A stretch of DNA of 64,000 bases from Riemerella anatipestifer ATCC 11845 = DSM 15868. Lineage in GTDB: Bacteria; Bacteroidota; Bacteroidia; Flavobacteriales; Weeksellaceae. The notes beneath the pieces were generated by a model. It saw nothing but the letters and a program-made list of their open reading frames with translations. It was not told the origin of the DNA and did not search any database. Position 1 is the stretch's first letter. Every line of letters begins with the position of its first letter. The stretch is taken from assembly GCF_000252855.1 (NCBI RefSeq), contig NC_017045.1, forward strand, positions 372,001 to 436,000. Direction: 5' to 3'. Below, piece by piece: positions 12,309 to 21,047 of this stretch. The position numbers were made by a program, and so were the translations under genes.

Positions 12309-13622
12309 TTATTTTTTTTGAGGTAAATAATTGATGTTGATTCTTTGGTTTGGATTAAGGTATTTAATCGCTGCTTGTTTTAAGTCTTCACGGGTGATAG
12401 AACGGTAGATGTCTATCTCTTTATTGATAAGATTAGTATCTCCTTTTAAAACATAGCTATCTGCTAGAGAATGAGCAATACCTTCCACAGTAGAATTAGA
12501 ATTTACAAACTGATTTTCAAACTGGTTTTGAAGTTTCTGATAGTCTTCTTCCGAAATTAGTGTAGTTTGCAGCTTTTTGATTTCAGCATCTATATCCTTT
12601 TCTAATGTAGCTTTGGTAGTAGCTCCCATAGGTATTGCAAAGAATGCGAAGATGCTATAATCTTCCATACCAATATTAGCTGCTTGTACTTGTAAAGCCT
12701 TTTTCTCCTGATCTACTAATTTTTTGTATAGAACAGAAGATTTACCACTGCTTAAATAGCTGCCCAACATTTCCAGAACATAAGCATCTTTTTCTTTATT
12801 AGATGGCGTTCTGTAAGTAAATACATAGGCTGGGATTTGGATATTATTATCATAAACCGTTACTTCTTCTTGTTTGGTAATAGGTGCTTCTTTAGGGAAG
12901 TTTCTAGTAACTTCTGCACCTCTAGGAATAGTGGCGTAGTATTCGTTAATCCACTTTTTAGTTTGTTCAGGATTGATGTCTCCAGCCACAACTAGAGTAG
13001 CATTATTGGGTACATAATACTTCTTAAAGAAACTTTGGAACTCTTCTAATTTTGCTGCATTTAAGTCTTCCATAGAGCCAATGGTAGTCCCTTTGTAAGG
13101 GTGATTTTTAAAGGCAGAAGTTAAAATACTATTAAACAGATTTCCGTAAGGTTGATTGTCTATTCTTAGCCTTTTTTCTTCTTTTACCACTTCTCTTTGA
13201 GTATCTACACCTACTTGGTTAATTACCGGTTGTCTCATTCTTTCAGCTTCCATCCAAAGTCCAAGTTGGGTATTGTTAGAAGGGAAAGTTTCGTAGTAGT
13301 AGGTTCTATCTCCAGTAGTGTTAGCATTGTTATTACCACCGTTAGACGAAACTATTTTAAACCATTCACCTCTTTTGATATTTGGAGTTCCTTCAAATAA
13401 AAGGTGTTCAAAAAAGTGAGCAAACCCTGTTCTGCCTTCCATTTCGTCTTTAGCACCTACGTGGTACATTACTGCGGTAGTAACTACAGGAGCCGAATTG
13501 TCTTGATGGAGAATTACATGAAGTCCGTTAGGGAGGTCGTACTCCTCAAATTTGATTTGTTGTGCATTTAGCAGAGCTCCCGCGAAAGTAGCCACTGCCA
13601 AAGAGAAAAACTTTTTTTTCAT
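12309..13622 (-). CDS. M16 (pitrilysin) family zinc metallopeptidase, periplasmic
   Basis: 437 residues, signal peptide 1-20 (ending LNAQ). The inverted zinc motif HFFEH is present near residue 67 in GRTGFAHFFEHLLFEGT, with the downstream glutamate region around 140 (EVVKEEKRLRIDNQPYG). A second M16 domain follows (about 185-425). It likely degrades peptides in the periplasm together with the 680-residue partner encoded 12 bp downstream. The start is the ATG before the signal peptide. Its 250-bp upstream region precedes the 21-bp repeat array. Confidence 0.92.
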   Translation of the reverse strand: MKKKFFSLAVATFAGALLNAQQIKFEEYDLPNGLHVILHQDNSAPVVTTAVMYHVGAKDEMEGRTGFAHFFEHLLFEGTPNIKRGEWFKIVSSNGGNNNANTTGDRTYYYETFPSNNTQLGLWMEAERMRQPVINQVGVDTQREVVKEEKRLRIDNQPYGNLFNSILTSAFKNHPYKGTTIGSMEDLNAAKLEEFQSFFKKYYVPNNATLVVAGDINPEQTKKWINEYYATIPRGAEVTRNFPKEAPITKQEEVTVYDNNIQIPAYVFTYRTPSNKEKDAYVLEMLGSYLSSGKSSVLYKKLVDQEKKALQVQAANIGMEDYSIFAFFAIPMGATTKATLEKDIDAEIKKLQTTLISEEDYQKLQNQFENQFVNSNSTVEGIAHSLADSYVLKGDTNLINKEIDIYRSITREDLKQAAIKYLNPNQRININYLPQKK

Positions 13623-13870
13623 TACGATATTAAATTTATTTTTTTGTTTTTAATTTCTTAAAGCGATTAGTAGAATTTTCTAATGATTTGTTACAAAATT
13701 ATTTTAATTTCTTCTAAATCTCTTATAATGAAATGTTAAAGTTTCAATCTGTAAAAGATAGTATTTATACAATGTACAAAGTCAGTTTCATTCAAAGAAA
13801 TCTATTCTTTAAAGCTAACTTGTTTTCTTTTTTTATTGAATTTTTGATTAGTTTATAATTATTATTCATC

Positions 13871-14108
13871 TGTTACTAGTAGAATATTGTTTGTAACAGC
13901 TTATTATCCATTTGTTACAGTTAGGATACGATTTGTAACAGTTCATTATCCATTTGTTACAGTTAAAATACGATTTGTAACAGCTTATTATCCATTTGTT
14001 ACAGTTAGGATACGATTTGTAACAGCTTATTATCCATTTGTTACAGTTAGGATACGATTTGTAACAGCTTATTATCCATTTGTTACTTGTAAAACACTAT
14101 TTGTAACA
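13871..14108. repeat. Twelve TGTWACA sites in exact 21-bp register
   Basis: TGTTAC(A/T) starts at 13871, 13913, 13955, 13997, 14039 and 14081. TGTAACA starts at 13892, 13934, 13976, 14018, 14060 and 14102. Together they form 12 sites spaced exactly 21 bp. Because TGTTACA and TGTAACA are reverse complements, every site is a near-palindrome and the array reads the same on both strands. Spacers are alternately similar (AGTTAGGATACGA and AGCTTATTATCCA types), giving a 42-bp higher-order repeat. 21 bp is two helical turns, so all sites face one side of the DNA. It lies between the M16 operon and the divergent helicase gene. A further single copy lies at 13689. Protein-binding array or repeat relic; function unknown. 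Confidence 0.9.
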
Positions 14109-14228
14109 AGTTGTTGTCCTTAAAATACCATTTCTATATAGTTTTTTTATATTTATCATTGCATTAAGCAAAAAAGATTTCATAGCTAAAGACCATCATC
14201 GGTATTTTTTTTAATCGTTTATAGGTTG

Positions 14229-14236
14229 TAAATTTG
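14229..14236 (+). promoter_or_regulatory. -7 promoter box of the UvrD/PcrA-like helicase gene
   Basis: TAAATTTG, a full TAnnTTTG match, 37 bp before the ATG and about 120 bp after the 21-bp array. Confidence 0.6.
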
Positions 14237-14273
14237 TGGGATTTTTGGAGAGACAATATTAAAAAGCATTTCT

Positions 14274-16613
14274 ATGGTAGATTATTTGAAGGGATTAAAT
14301 GAAGCTCAGTACAAAGCAGTGACTACAATACAGGGACCACTAATGGTATTGGCAGGAGCTGGTTCTGGTAAAACGCGTGTGCTTACGATGCGTATTGCAC
14401 ATCTAATCACCAATGGAGTAGACCCTTTTAATATACTTGCACTTACCTTTACCAACAAAGCCGCTAGAGAAATGAAAGAGAGAATTGCCAAAGTGGTCGG
14501 AGAAAGCGATGCTAAAAGTCTATGGATGGGGACTTTCCACTCGGTTTTTGCAAGAATATTGAGGAGCGAGGCTCATTACTTAGGATTTCCTTCCAACTTT
14601 ACCATTTACGACTCTCAAGATGCTCTTAATGTACTTAAGAAGGTCATCAAAGACCTTAATATAGATTCAGATTTATACAAACCTAAAAAAGTACAAGCCA
14701 GAATATCTCAATACAAAAACAATCTCATCACCGTAAGGGCTTACTATAACAATCCTGAACTTATGGAAAACGATGCCCGAGCAAATATGAAACTCATTGG
14801 GCAAATTTATCAGAAATATGTGGAAGTTTGTTTTAAAAACGGAGCGATGGATTTTGATGACTTGCTTTTGAGAACCAACGAACTTCTCACTCGTTTTCCC
14901 GAAGTTCTTGCAAAATATCAAGACAGATTTAGATATATTTTAGTAGATGAGTATCAGGATACCAACCACTCTCAATATCTTATTGTAAAGGCGTTAGCCT
15001 CCAAATTTGAGAATATATGTGTCGTGGGAGATGATGCCCAATCTATCTACTCTTTTAGAGGTGCTAATATTTACAACATTCTTAACTTTAAAAAAGATTA
15101 TCCAGATGCCGTAACGGTTTCACTAGAGCAAAACTACCGTTCTACACAGAATATTGTAAATGCTGCTAATGTGGTGATTGCTAAAAACCAGCAACAGTTC
15201 AAAAAGAATGTATTTAGTGCTAATGAAGAAGGCGAAAAACTTAAAGTTTACCGTTCACTTTCAGATGCCGACGAAGCCAACTTTGTTGCCGCCAACATTT
15301 GGGAACTGCACAACTCTCAACAAAGAATGTTCAATGAGTTTGCTATTTTATATAGAACAAACTCTCAAACCAGAGCTTTTGAAGATGCTTTAAGGCGAAA
15401 AAATATTCCATACCGTGTCTATGGCGGATTGTCCTTTTATCAAAGGAAAGAGGTTAAAGATTTACTAGCCTATCTAAGACTTTTGGTAAACGAAAACGAT
15501 GCCGAGGCACTCACAAGAATCATCAACTATCCCGTGAGAGGCATAGGCGAAACTACACAAAATAAACTTATTGTTTACGCAGATGGGCAAGGGTTATCTT
15601 TAGCTCAAGTTCTATCAGATTTACCATTTCACACACCTAGATTAGGGCTTAATAATTCGGCTCTCAATAAGCTAAATGATTTTTGGCAAATGATAAAGGC
15701 ATTCCAAGTGATGCTTAAAACCGAAAATGCTTATACCGTTGCAATGGAGGTAGCTAAAAGAAGTGGGCTCATCAAAAACCTAAAAGACGACCAAACTCCA
15801 GAAGGAATTTCTAGGTTAGAAAACATACAAGAATTGATGAACTCAATGCAAGGTTTCATTGAGGAACAGCAACAACTTGAAGAAGGTGATGCTAGTCTTT
15901 CCAATTTTTTAGAGAACATTGCCCTTTCGGCGGATACTCAAGACAAACCTGACGGTAGCGAGGATATGGTTTCTCTAATGACAATACATCTTTCCAAAGG
16001 GTTAGAGTTTCCTGTGGTACACCTTGTGGGGTTAGAGGAAAACCTGTTTCCGAGTTTTATGAGCAGTAGTTCCCGAGAAGAATTGGAGGAGGAGCGAAGA
16101 CTCTTCTATGTAGCTTTAACTCGTGCCGAAAAACAAGCCTATCTTTCTTATGCGGTTTCTCGTTTCCAATGGGGAAAAATTACAGACTCGGAGCCGAGCA
16201 GATTTCTTAGCGAAATAGATGCTCAATATTTAGACTTCCTTAATGCAAGTATGGAAAGGCATTTTGTAAATCATTCAGGGATTAAATCTAATATTTTTGA
16301 TGATACCCCATCAGCTCCAATTGCTTTTAAAAAGAAAGAACCTAAGAAAACTCTCAATCGTGCCGAAACGAGTCTTCAGCCCAAAGAACCTAAAAAACTA
16401 AAACCGTTAGCATCAGCTAAAATTAACAATCCTGTTGGTGGAACAACGCAAGATATACAAGTAGGCGATAGAGTAAGACACGATAGGTTTGGTATGGGAG
16501 AAGTTATTTTTATTGATGGAACTGATGCTACCAACATTAAAGCAAAAGTTCGCTTTGAACACGAAGGCGAAAAAAACTTGATTTTAAAGTTTGCTAGACT
16601 AGAGAAGCTCTAA
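14274..16613 (+). CDS. UvrD/PcrA-like ATP-dependent DNA helicase (SF1A)
   Basis: 779 residues, typical of UvrD/PcrA/Rep. Walker A is AGAGSGKT with Lys33. Motif II is DEYQDT at 225-230, followed by GDDAQSIYSFRGA (motif III). Motif VI is VALTRAEKQ near 620. The C-terminal 50 residues carry the Tudor-like GDRVRHDRFGMGEVI segment found in PcrA/UvrD, which contacts RNA polymerase. It unwinds DNA 3'-5' in repair and replication restart. I leave the symbol open because uvrD and pcrA cannot be separated safely here. polA follows 54 bp downstream from its own promoter. Confidence 0.95.
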   Translation: MVDYLKGLNEAQYKAVTTIQGPLMVLAGAGSGKTRVLTMRIAHLITNGVDPFNILALTFTNKAAREMKERIAKVVGESDAKSLWMGTFHSVFARILRSEAHYLGFPSNFTIYDSQDALNVLKKVIKDLNIDSDLYKPKKVQARISQYKNNLITVRAYYNNPELMENDARANMKLIGQIYQKYVEVCFKNGAMDFDDLLLRTNELLTRFPEVLAKYQDRFRYILVDEYQDTNHSQYLIVKALASKFENICVVGDDAQSIYSFRGANIYNILNFKKDYPDAVTVSLEQNYRSTQNIVNAANVVIAKNQQQFKKNVFSANEEGEKLKVYRSLSDADEANFVAANIWELHNSQQRMFNEFAILYRTNSQTRAFEDALRRKNIPYRVYGGLSFYQRKEVKDLLAYLRLLVNENDAEALTRIINYPVRGIGETTQNKLIVYADGQGLSLAQVLSDLPFHTPRLGLNNSALNKLNDFWQMIKAFQVMLKTENAYTVAMEVAKRSGLIKNLKDDQTPEGISRLENIQELMNSMQGFIEEQQQLEEGDASLSNFLENIALSADTQDKPDGSEDMVSLMTIHLSKGLEFPVVHLVGLEENLFPSFMSSSSREELEEERRLFYVALTRAEKQAYLSYAVSRFQWGKITDSEPSRFLSEIDAQYLDFLNASMERHFVNHSGIKSNIFDDTPSAPIAFKKKEPKKTLNRAETSLQPKEPKKLKPLASAKINNPVGGTTQDIQVGDRVRHDRFGMGEVIFIDGTDATNIKAKVRFEHEGEKNLILKFARLEKL

Positions 16614-16655
16614 GATTTAGTAGGAAATCTCAACTATTAGAAAAAAGATTTTGTT

Positions 16656-16663
16656 TATCTTTG
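16656..16663 (+). promoter_or_regulatory. -7 promoter box directly before polA
   Basis: TATCTTTG matches TAnnTTTG and ends 4 bases before the polA ATG, predicting a leaderless transcript. No TTG at ideal spacing. Confidence 0.6.
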
Positions 16664-16667
16664 CTCT

Positions 16668-19475
16668 ATGACTGAGAACACCGATAAAAAACTGTATCTT
16701 GTAGATGCCTACGCAATGATTTTTAGAGGCTACTATGCCTTTATCAGAAATCCTAGACTTACCACTGGTGGATTAGACACTTCCGCTATCTATGGTTTTA
16801 CTAACTCTCTTATTGAGTTAATTAAAAAGGAACGCCCTACACATTTAGCAGTCGTTTTTGATGTGGGAAGGCAAAATGTAAGACACGAAGATTTTTCTGA
16901 CTATAAAGCCAACAGAGCCGAAACTCCAGAGGCTATAAAAATTGCGGTGCCTTACATTCATCGTATTTTAAAGGCAATGCATATCCCAATTTTAGGAGTA
17001 GAGGGCTACGAGGCAGATGATGTTATAGGTACTATTGCAGGCAAGGCAGAGAAGCAAGGTTACGAGGTATTTATGGTAACGCCAGATAAAGATTTTGCAC
17101 AACTCGTTACAGAGCATATAAAAATCTATAAACCAGGGTTAAAAGGTGGCGATGTTGAAATCTTAGGCGTAAAGGAAGTTTTAGAAAAATACGAAATAGA
17201 AAACCCTAAGCAGATTATAGATTATCTAGGAATGATGGGCGACTCGGTGGATAATATTCCTGGGCTTGAAGGAGTGGGAGAAAAGACCGCAAAAAAATTC
17301 ATCAAGGAGTATGGCTCTATGGAAAACCTTCTGGCCAATACTCATCAGCTTAAAGGGAAATTAAGAGAAAAGGTGGAAGCCTCCGCAGAGCGTGGTCTTA
17401 TGTCAAAAAAACTAGCCACTATACTTTGTGATGCTCCCATAGAGTTTCATCAAGAGGAGTACGATTTAGAAACACCTAACTTTGAAGAAGTAAAACAAAT
17501 TTTTGAAGAGATAGAATTCCGAAGATTGTACGAAAATCTTTACAAAGCCTTCTCTACGGAAAATTCGGCAGAGGAAAAAAAATCGGATAAAGATTCTGTT
17601 CAGTCGCCAGTACAGTTAGATTTATTTTCAGATTTTGAAGCATTAGAACAAGCTACAACTACCAAACATACCATAGAAGACCGAGAGCATCTCTATCAAT
17701 ATATAGATACAGAAAAAGGTCAGCTTTTGCTCCTACAAAATCTATTGAAACAAAAAGCGGTTTGTTTTGATACAGAAACCACCTCTTTAGATGAGATGGA
17801 AGCAGAGCTTATAGGCATTAGTTTCAGTTATAAAAAAGGCTTGGCTTATTACGTTCCAATCCCTGAAAATAGAGCGGAGGCACAGGCTATTGTAGAGCGT
17901 TTTCGTCCGTTTTTTGAAAAGGAAAGCATCTTAAAAATTGCTCATAATCTAAAATATGACTACAAGGTACTCCTAAATTACGGTATAGAAGTTACAGGTA
18001 ATTTATTTGATACAATGATTGCCCACTACTTGCTCAATCCTGATGGCAGACACGGCATGGATTATCTTTCGGAAATGTACCTTAACTATAAGCCTATAGC
18101 ATTAGAAACTTTAATTGGCAAAAAAGGAAAAGGGCAAAAAACATTACGAGAAATTGACTTACCAACACAAACACAATACGCCGCAGAAGATGCTGATATT
18201 ACCTTTCAATTGTACGAAATTTTTTCGCCTCAATTAAAAAAAGAAGAGGTAGAAGAGGTATTTTATAAGATAGAAATGCCTTTAGTTAAAGTCTTAGCTA
18301 AAATGGAACTAACGGGCGTAGCTTTAGATGAAGAATGGCTAAAAGATGAAAGTATTAGCTTGGAGCAAGATTTAAAAATTTTAGAAGGACAAATATTTGA
18401 ACAGGCGGGAGAAGAGTTTAATATTAACTCTCCTAAACAGTTAGGAGATATATTATTTGAAAAATTAAAATTAGACCCTAAAGCTAAGAAGACGAAAACA
18501 GGACAGTATTCCACTTCGGAAGATGTTTTGCAAAAACTTTCTCATAAACACGAGATTATCAAGTTAATTTTGGAATACCGCCAATTACAAAAGCTAAAAT
18601 CTACTTATGTAGATGCTTTGCCAAATCAAATCAGTCCAATAGATGGCAGAGTGCATACCAGCTTTGCCCAAACGGTAGCCGCTACAGGAAGACTGGCTAG
18701 TAATAATCCTAATTTACAGAATATCCCTATAAGAACGGAACGAGGACAACAGGTAAGAGGTGCTTTTGTAGCTCCAAAAGGTTCTAAAATTGTTTCAGCG
18801 GATTATTCTCAAATAGAACTTCGTCTTATTGCAGAAATTTCTGGAGAGGAAACAATGATAAAGGCATTTAAGGAGGGGCAGGACATTCACGCTTCTACGG
18901 CTTCCAAATTATTTGATGTTCCTTTGAATGAAGTGTCTAAAACTCAAAGAAGCCAAGCTAAAACAGTTAATTTTGGTATTATTTATGGACAAAGTGCTTT
19001 CGCTTTAGCAGACCAAACAGGTCTTTCTAGAACTGATGCTAAACAACTCATAGACTCCTATTACGAAACTTATCCAAAGTTAAAAGCCTTTATGACAGAG
19101 CAAGTTCAAGTGGCTAGAAAAAAAGGCTATGTAGAAACTATCATGGGAAGAAAAAGACACCTTAAAGATATAAACTCTAACAATTTTGTAGTAAGAGGAC
19201 ATGCAGAAAGAAATGCTGTAAACGCCCCAATACAAGGTAGTGCTGCTGATATTATAAAACTGGCAATGATAAAAATAGATTCTGAAATAAAAGCTCAAGG
19301 TTTAAAAACCAAAATGCTTTTACAGGTACACGATGAATTGGTATTTGAAGTTCCAAATGAAGAGATAGAAGTTGCGACTACTTTAATAAAACAAGAAATG
19401 GAAACTGCTTATTCCACTAAAGTACCATTGCTTACAGAGGTTGGGGTAGGAGATAATTGGCTAGAAGCTCATTAA
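16668..19475 (+). CDS. polA: DNA polymerase I
   Basis: 935 residues, normal length. The order is a 5'-3' exonuclease/flap domain (1-290, with VDAYAMIFRGYYAF, EADDVIGT, TPDKDFAQL), a 3'-5' exonuclease domain (about 355-535) and the polymerase (about 550-935). The proofreading domain keeps its acidic residues (CFDTETTSLD, NLKYDYKVL, AAEDADITFQL), so it should be active, unlike in many Gram-positives. Polymerase motif A is SADYSQIELR and motif C is QVHDELVFE. It fills gaps in repair and removes RNA primers. The start is the ATG right after the -7 box. Confidence 0.98.
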   Translation: MTENTDKKLYLVDAYAMIFRGYYAFIRNPRLTTGGLDTSAIYGFTNSLIELIKKERPTHLAVVFDVGRQNVRHEDFSDYKANRAETPEAIKIAVPYIHRILKAMHIPILGVEGYEADDVIGTIAGKAEKQGYEVFMVTPDKDFAQLVTEHIKIYKPGLKGGDVEILGVKEVLEKYEIENPKQIIDYLGMMGDSVDNIPGLEGVGEKTAKKFIKEYGSMENLLANTHQLKGKLREKVEASAERGLMSKKLATILCDAPIEFHQEEYDLETPNFEEVKQIFEEIEFRRLYENLYKAFSTENSAEEKKSDKDSVQSPVQLDLFSDFEALEQATTTKHTIEDREHLYQYIDTEKGQLLLLQNLLKQKAVCFDTETTSLDEMEAELIGISFSYKKGLAYYVPIPENRAEAQAIVERFRPFFEKESILKIAHNLKYDYKVLLNYGIEVTGNLFDTMIAHYLLNPDGRHGMDYLSEMYLNYKPIALETLIGKKGKGQKTLREIDLPTQTQYAAEDADITFQLYEIFSPQLKKEEVEEVFYKIEMPLVKVLAKMELTGVALDEEWLKDESISLEQDLKILEGQIFEQAGEEFNINSPKQLGDILFEKLKLDPKAKKTKTGQYSTSEDVLQKLSHKHEIIKLILEYRQLQKLKSTYVDALPNQISPIDGRVHTSFAQTVAATGRLASNNPNLQNIPIRTERGQQVRGAFVAPKGSKIVSADYSQIELRLIAEISGEETMIKAFKEGQDIHASTASKLFDVPLNEVSKTQRSQAKTVNFGIIYGQSAFALADQTGLSRTDAKQLIDSYYETYPKLKAFMTEQVQVARKKGYVETIMGRKRHLKDINSNNFVVRGHAERNAVNAPIQGSAADIIKLAMIKIDSEIKAQGLKTKMLLQVHDELVFEVPNEEIEVATTLIKQEMETAYSTKVPLLTEVGVGDNWLEAH

Positions 19476-19484
19476 GTGTGATGA

Positions 19485-19510
19485 AAATCATTTGCACTCT
19501 CAAATGATTT
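19485..19510 (+). terminator. Hairpin after polA
   Basis: Perfect 10-bp stem AAATCATTTG / CAAATGATTT with a 6-base loop, 10 bp after the stop. The following run is only moderately T-rich, and the hairpin overlaps the -33 region of the next gene, so it may be a weak terminator or an element acting on that promoter. Confidence 0.5.
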
Positions 19511-19523
19511 AGGTTTATATTTG
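19492..19523 (+). promoter_or_regulatory. Promoter of the first outer-membrane barrel gene
   Basis: TTG (19492-19494), 21 bp, then TATATTTG (19516-19523), which fits the Bacteroidota -33/-7 pattern. 5' leader of about 30 bases. Confidence 0.65.
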
Positions 19524-19555
19524 TAAAATAACGATTGAAATAAAAATTATTAAAA

Positions 19556-20245
19556 ATGAAAAAAATTTTATTAGCTAGTGCGATTGCACTTTTTGGAGGA
19601 TTGAATGCACAAGTTAAATATGGTTTAAAGGCTGGTTATAACCTATCTAATGTAAGTTTAGGTACTCCAGCAACTAGTGTTAAAGTGCTTTTAGGTAACA
19701 AGTCTGGATTCAATGCTGGAGGTTTTGTAGAATATGGTTTTGGAAAAAATCTTAGCTTACAGGGGGAAGTTCTTTATAGCAATGTAGGTGCTAAATTAAC
19801 AGCTGATGTTAATAAAATTAAATCTGCAGAAGATCTTTTAGACGCTGGTTTTTCTGGATTAAACGTAAAAAAAGCTTCAGCTACTATCTCTATGCATCAA
19901 GTGTCTGTACCAGTTTCTTTGAAATATTCATTTGATAAATTTTCTATTTTAGGAGGTTTCTCAGTTAATTTCAATGCTGGTGTGAGTACTAAAATTGAAG
20001 CTGATGGAACAGATGTTAAAAAGTCTATTGAGGCTGATAGCGAAATCAAACTAGACGATACAATAAAATCAGAGTTAGCATCAGCAAACTTTGGTTTACA
20101 TTTAGGTGTTGAGTACATGTTTACTAAAAATATGTTTGTAGATGCTAGATATAACTGTGGTGTATCTTCGCTTAATAAAAACTATACAGATTTTGCGAAA
20201 CTTAGACAAAGATACTTCCAAATTGGCTTAGGATATAAGTTCTAA
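19556..20245 (+). CDS. Outer-membrane beta-barrel protein (PorT/OmpX-like fold)
   Basis: 229 residues with a signal peptide (1-18, ending LNAQ) and then alternating amphipathic strands beginning VKYGLKAGYNLSNV. It ends with a beta-signal-like strand YFQIGLGYKF whose last residue is aromatic, as expected for BAM-assembled barrels. The pattern is that of the outer-membrane beta-barrel domain (family 2) proteins abundant in this phylum. No specific ligand can be inferred. It has its own promoter, and a terminator separates it from the next barrel gene, with which it shares the fold but little direct sequence. Confidence 0.85.
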   Translation: MKKILLASAIALFGGLNAQVKYGLKAGYNLSNVSLGTPATSVKVLLGNKSGFNAGGFVEYGFGKNLSLQGEVLYSNVGAKLTADVNKIKSAEDLLDAGFSGLNVKKASATISMHQVSVPVSLKYSFDKFSILGGFSVNFNAGVSTKIEADGTDVKKSIEADSEIKLDDTIKSELASANFGLHLGVEYMFTKNMFVDARYNCGVSSLNKNYTDFAKLRQRYFQIGLGYKF

Positions 20246-20276
20246 TTTTTATAGTTATATTATTTAAAATAGTTTT

Positions 20277-20304
20277 AGGGTTGCTTTTTTACTAAGGCAA
20301 CCTT
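20277..20304 (+). terminator. Terminator between the two barrel genes
   Basis: GGTTGC / GCAACC stem extended by a G-U and an A-T pair. The loop is T-rich, and the tail TTATATTTTAT is only moderately T-rich. Confidence 0.55.
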
Positions 20305-20323
20305 ATATTTTATAACAGCCATA

Positions 20324-21004
20324 ATGAGATTATTTATAATTCTATTTATTAGTTGTGGACTTAAAGCTCAATATTTTAAGCAAAACAGAACTATTTTTGC
20401 AGGAGCTAGTCTTTCTAATATAATTGTTAATTTTGATGATGCCACTTCTTTAAAATTAGTGTCAGGGAAAAAGTTGGGATATTTTATTGGGGTTACTAAA
20501 AACTATAATATATCTGACAAATATTTTTTAGACGCTAGAATCAAACTTTCTGAAACGGGAGGCACAATAAAAAATTCTACTTATTTTATTAAGACTAAAT
20601 TTCCTAATGATTTGGAAAAATACCGAAATGCATTACTCAAGATTTCTATTTACCAAATTGCAATAGAAACCAATATAGGGATACAAAGTAAATATATTAG
20701 TATTTATGGAGGGTTACAGCCTTCGCTAATTGTGTTCGGAATATATAAAGAAAACTATCTAAAATCTATTGAAGGACAACCATCTGAAACAGCTGAAGAT
20801 ATTAACTCCAGTGAGATAAAGAACAATATCAATTTATTCAATATAAAGGCACAAGTAGGAACAACCGTCAATATATCCAGAAACTATTTTATAGATATGA
20901 GTTATCACTTTGGACTACATAAAGTAGCTTCCATAAATACATTTAATAATTCTTTAAACTTTAATCAATCTATAATTCAAATAGGAGGAGGTGTTTATTT
21001 TTAG
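20324..21004 (+). CDS. Outer-membrane beta-barrel protein
   Basis: 226 residues with a short signal peptide (1-16, LKAQ at the end) and then beta-strand repeats. It ends in SIIQIGGGVYF, again an aromatic C-terminus fit for outer-membrane insertion. The arrangement of strands mirrors the preceding gene (about the same length, GYFIGVTKNYNISDKYFLDA against FVEYGFGKNLSLQGE), so the pair may be an old tandem duplication. Substrate or role unknown. It starts 78 bp after the first barrel stop. Confidence 0.75.
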   Translation: MRLFIILFISCGLKAQYFKQNRTIFAGASLSNIIVNFDDATSLKLVSGKKLGYFIGVTKNYNISDKYFLDARIKLSETGGTIKNSTYFIKTKFPNDLEKYRNALLKISIYQIAIETNIGIQSKYISIYGGLQPSLIVFGIYKENYLKSIEGQPSETAEDINSSEIKNNINLFNIKAQVGTTVNISRNYFIDMSYHFGLHKVASINTFNNSLNFNQSIIQIGGGVYF

Positions 21005-21013
21005 AGGAATCTT

Positions 21014-21021
21014 TATATTTG
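21014..21021 (+). promoter_or_regulatory. -7 promoter box of the TTG-started glycosyltransferase
   Basis: TATATTTG (TAnnTTTG), 26 bp before the TTG start. Confidence 0.55.
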
Positions 21022-21047
21022 CTAAGAATTTTTATAGTTAAACCAAT

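Noticed and set aside
13871-14108. A CRISPR array
   Set aside because: Repeats are only 7-11 bp, the spacers are near-identical copies of two types instead of unique sequences, and no cas gene is near.
14060-14120. The array as a chromosome replication origin with iterons
   Set aside because: No dnaA, no DnaA-box pattern and no AT-rich unwinding block with matching gene order. Kept only as one of several ideas.
13887-14123. A 78-codon ORF across the 21-bp array that encodes a 14-residue repeat
   Set aside because: 21 bp is seven codons, so any stop-free unit gives an open frame. It has only a TTG start, no promoter and a low-complexity product. I treat the DNA repeat as the feature.
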